Source: Trueperaceae bacterium
GTDB taxonomy: Bacteria > Deinococcota > Deinococci > Deinococcales > Trueperaceae
Length of the DNA: 5,969 nucleotides
Assembly (NCBI GenBank): GCA_007122815.1
Contig: SKSV01000265.1
Span: forward strand, 1 to 5,969
Reading direction: 5' to 3'
The notes below the pieces were generated by a model that searched no databases, was not told the origin of the DNA, and was given only the letters and a program-made list of their open reading frames with translations. The translations under genes were made by a program, and so were the position numbers. Of this stretch, positions 4,846 through 5,969 are shown in pieces (position 1 is the stretch's first letter; every line of letters begins with the position of its first letter).

Positions 4846-5969
4846 ATGTCGCGACCGCACGGACCCCGACCCATCGACCGCCCCACCCGCGTGCCCCTCG
4901 AGCCCACCGCCGACCTGCGCTGCCTCGACGACGCCAAGACGTTCGCGGCGCCCGACGACCCGCGCGACTGGGCCGCGTGGCGCAGCAACCTCGCTCGCTG
5001 GCGCCTGGAGGCGCGCGAGCGGCTCGGCTACGTGCGCTGTCATGGCGACGACCGCGCGCCGCCCTACGCGCTGGCGTTCGTGCAGCTGTGGGACGAGGCG
5101 TTGTACGACCACGCCAGCGGTCGCTTCGACGTCGAACGCTTCCTCGCCGCCGCCCAGCAGACCTACGGCGGCGTCGACGGCGTGCTGCTGTGGCACGCCT
5201 ACCCCGTGATCGGGATCGACGAACGCAGGCAGCTCGACTTCGTCCGCGACATCCCGGAGCTCGTCGACGTGGTCGCGGCGTTCCAGGAGCGCGGGGTCCG
5301 CGTGTACCTGTCGCACCTCCCCTGGGCGAGCGGCCCGCTCGGACACGACGACGTGGAGGTGGCCGAGACCCTGGCGTGGCTCGGCGCCGACGGCCTCTTC
5401 ATCGACACGGCCAGGGAGGGGACCCCGGCGCTCATGGGCGCCGTCGCCGAGCGCGGACTCGACGTGTCGATCGGCGGTGAGTCGCACGTCCCGCTGGCAC
5501 GGTTGGCCGACCACGGCGTGAGCTGGGCGCAGTACTTCGCCGACTCCGACGTACCCGGCGTCCTGCGCAGCCGGTGGTTCGAACAAGCCCACATGCTCCA
5601 TCACACCCGCCGCTGGCACGTCGACCACCTCGAAGAGCTCCACTCCGCATGGATCAACGGGAGCGGGGTGCTGCTGTGGGAGAACGTCTTCGGCGTATGG
5701 GTCGGCTGGAACGCCCGCGACCGTGGCGTGCACGCGGCCATGCGCGCGGTGCAGCGCAGCCACGGCGCGTGGTTCAGGCACGGGCAGTGGACGCCCTTGG
5801 CCGACCACCCCGGCGCTGGGGTCCGCGTGTACGCCTCGCGGTGGGAGCACGACGGCGCCACGTTGTGGACGATCGTGAACCGCGGGGGCGATCACGACGG
5901 ACCGTGGTTGCGGTGCGCGGCGCGACCCGACGCGCACTGGGTCGACCTGGTCACGGGCCGACGCCTCGA
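4846..5969 (+). CDS. Putative TIM-barrel glycoside-hydrolase-like protein (cut by right window edge)
   Basis: From ATG at 4846, 374 codons run without a stop to the window edge. The residues are protein-like (Trp-rich, balanced), whereas the other frames give Arg/Pro-rich shadows. No signal peptide is visible (MSRPHGPRPIDRP), so it is probably cytoplasmic. Alternating strand and helix segments suggest a TIM barrel: YALAFVQLWDE (74-84), VDGVLLWHAYPVIGID (110-125), RDIPELVDVVAAF (134-146), VRVYLSHLPW (151-160), ADGLFIDTAREG (181-192), LDVSIGGES (205-213), VSWAQYF (225-231) and GVLLWENVFGVWVGW (274-288). Acidic residues at strand ends that could act in catalysis are Asp187, Glu212 and Glu279. 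From about residue 315 the sequence looks beta-rich (VRVYASRW, ATLWTIVNRGG), as in C-terminal sandwich domains of glycosidases. I cannot assign a numbered family. From memory it resembles barrel regions that precede a formylglycine-generating-enzyme-like domain in some bacteria; that is unverified. Its divergence from a sugar-uptake operon suggests a role in processing the imported compound. Confidence 0.75.
   Translation, partial: MSRPHGPRPIDRPTRVPLEPTADLRCLDDAKTFAAPDDPRDWAAWRSNLARWRLEARERLGYVRCHGDDRAPPYALAFVQLWDEALYDHASGRFDVERFLAAAQQTYGGVDGVLLWHAYPVIGIDERRQLDFVRDIPELVDVVAAFQERGVRVYLSHLPWASGPLGHDDVEVAETLAWLGADGLFIDTAREGTPALMGAVAERGLDVSIGGESHVPLARLADHGVSWAQYFADSDVPGVLRSRWFEQAHMLHHTRRWHVDHLEELHSAWINGSGVLLWENVFGVWVGWNARDRGVHAAMRAVQRSHGAWFRHGQWTPLADHPGAGVRVYASRWEHDGATLWTIVNRGGDHDGPWLRCAARPDAHWVDLVTGRRL

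Noticed and set aside
4776..5480. Plus-strand frame of 234 codons starting at GTG 4776
   Set aside because: After the first 30 or so residues it becomes Arg/Pro-rich, the +1 shadow of the gene at 4846. The ATG at 4812 within it is kept only as a separate observation.
4828..5937. Minus-strand open frame of 369 codons opposite the divergent gene
   Set aside because: Its Val/Arg/Ala/Pro-rich composition looks like an antisense shadow. The plus-strand frame from 4846 has Trp-rich protein-like sequence, a strong Shine-Dalgarno and barrel-like segments.

Overview
The window is GC-rich (about two-thirds G+C by eye) bacterial chromosome carrying most of a carbohydrate-uptake locus. A five-gene leftward (minus-strand) operon faces one rightward gene across a 235-bp regulatory gap. 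In transcription order the operon reads: LacI-family regulator (4610-3564), two CUT1-type ABC sugar permeases (3571-2687 and 2690-1854), a periplasmic sugar-binding protein (1780-485), and an ADP-ribosylglycohydrolase-family protein (483 to beyond the left edge). The regulator overlaps the first permease by 8 nt, the two permeases overlap by 4 nt (ATGA), and the last two genes are 1 nt apart. Only the binding-protein gene has a real gap in front of it (73 nt), with its own good Shine-Dalgarno. No ATP-binding subunit is encoded here, so a shared MsmK/UgpC-type ATPase elsewhere is inferred.

The gap at 4611-4845 holds the control region. A near-perfect 14-bp palindrome with a central CG (TTAAATCGATTCAA, 4699-4712) has the layout of a LacI-family operator. 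It lies inside a plausible leftward sigma-70-type promoter (TTGACG, 16-bp spacer, TTTAAC), which implies that the regulator represses its own operon. A second, poorer operator-like site (TTGAATCGTTCCAG, 4791-4804) lies 92 bp away, just before the rightward gene, so both sides may answer to the same repressor.

The rightward gene (4846 to the right edge, 374 codons visible, no stop) is the least familiar part. It reads as a TIM-barrel glycoside-hydrolase-like protein with acidic residues at predicted strand ends and a beta-rich segment after the barrel; I cannot assign it to a numbered family. The simplest model is that the transporter imports a sugar or glycoside, the LacI-type protein senses it, and the divergent hydrolase and the terminal ADP-ribosylglycohydrolase-like protein process it. 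The substrate cannot be read from the sequence.

The organism is uncertain. The binding protein has a plain Ala-X-Ala signal peptide with no lipobox and no cysteine at all. That argues against a typical Gram-positive lipoprotein and fits a diderm GC-rich lineage; a Trueperaceae-like member of Deinococcota is a guess from overall sequence flavour. No tRNA, rRNA, CRISPR array, insertion sequence or clear intrinsic terminator was seen.
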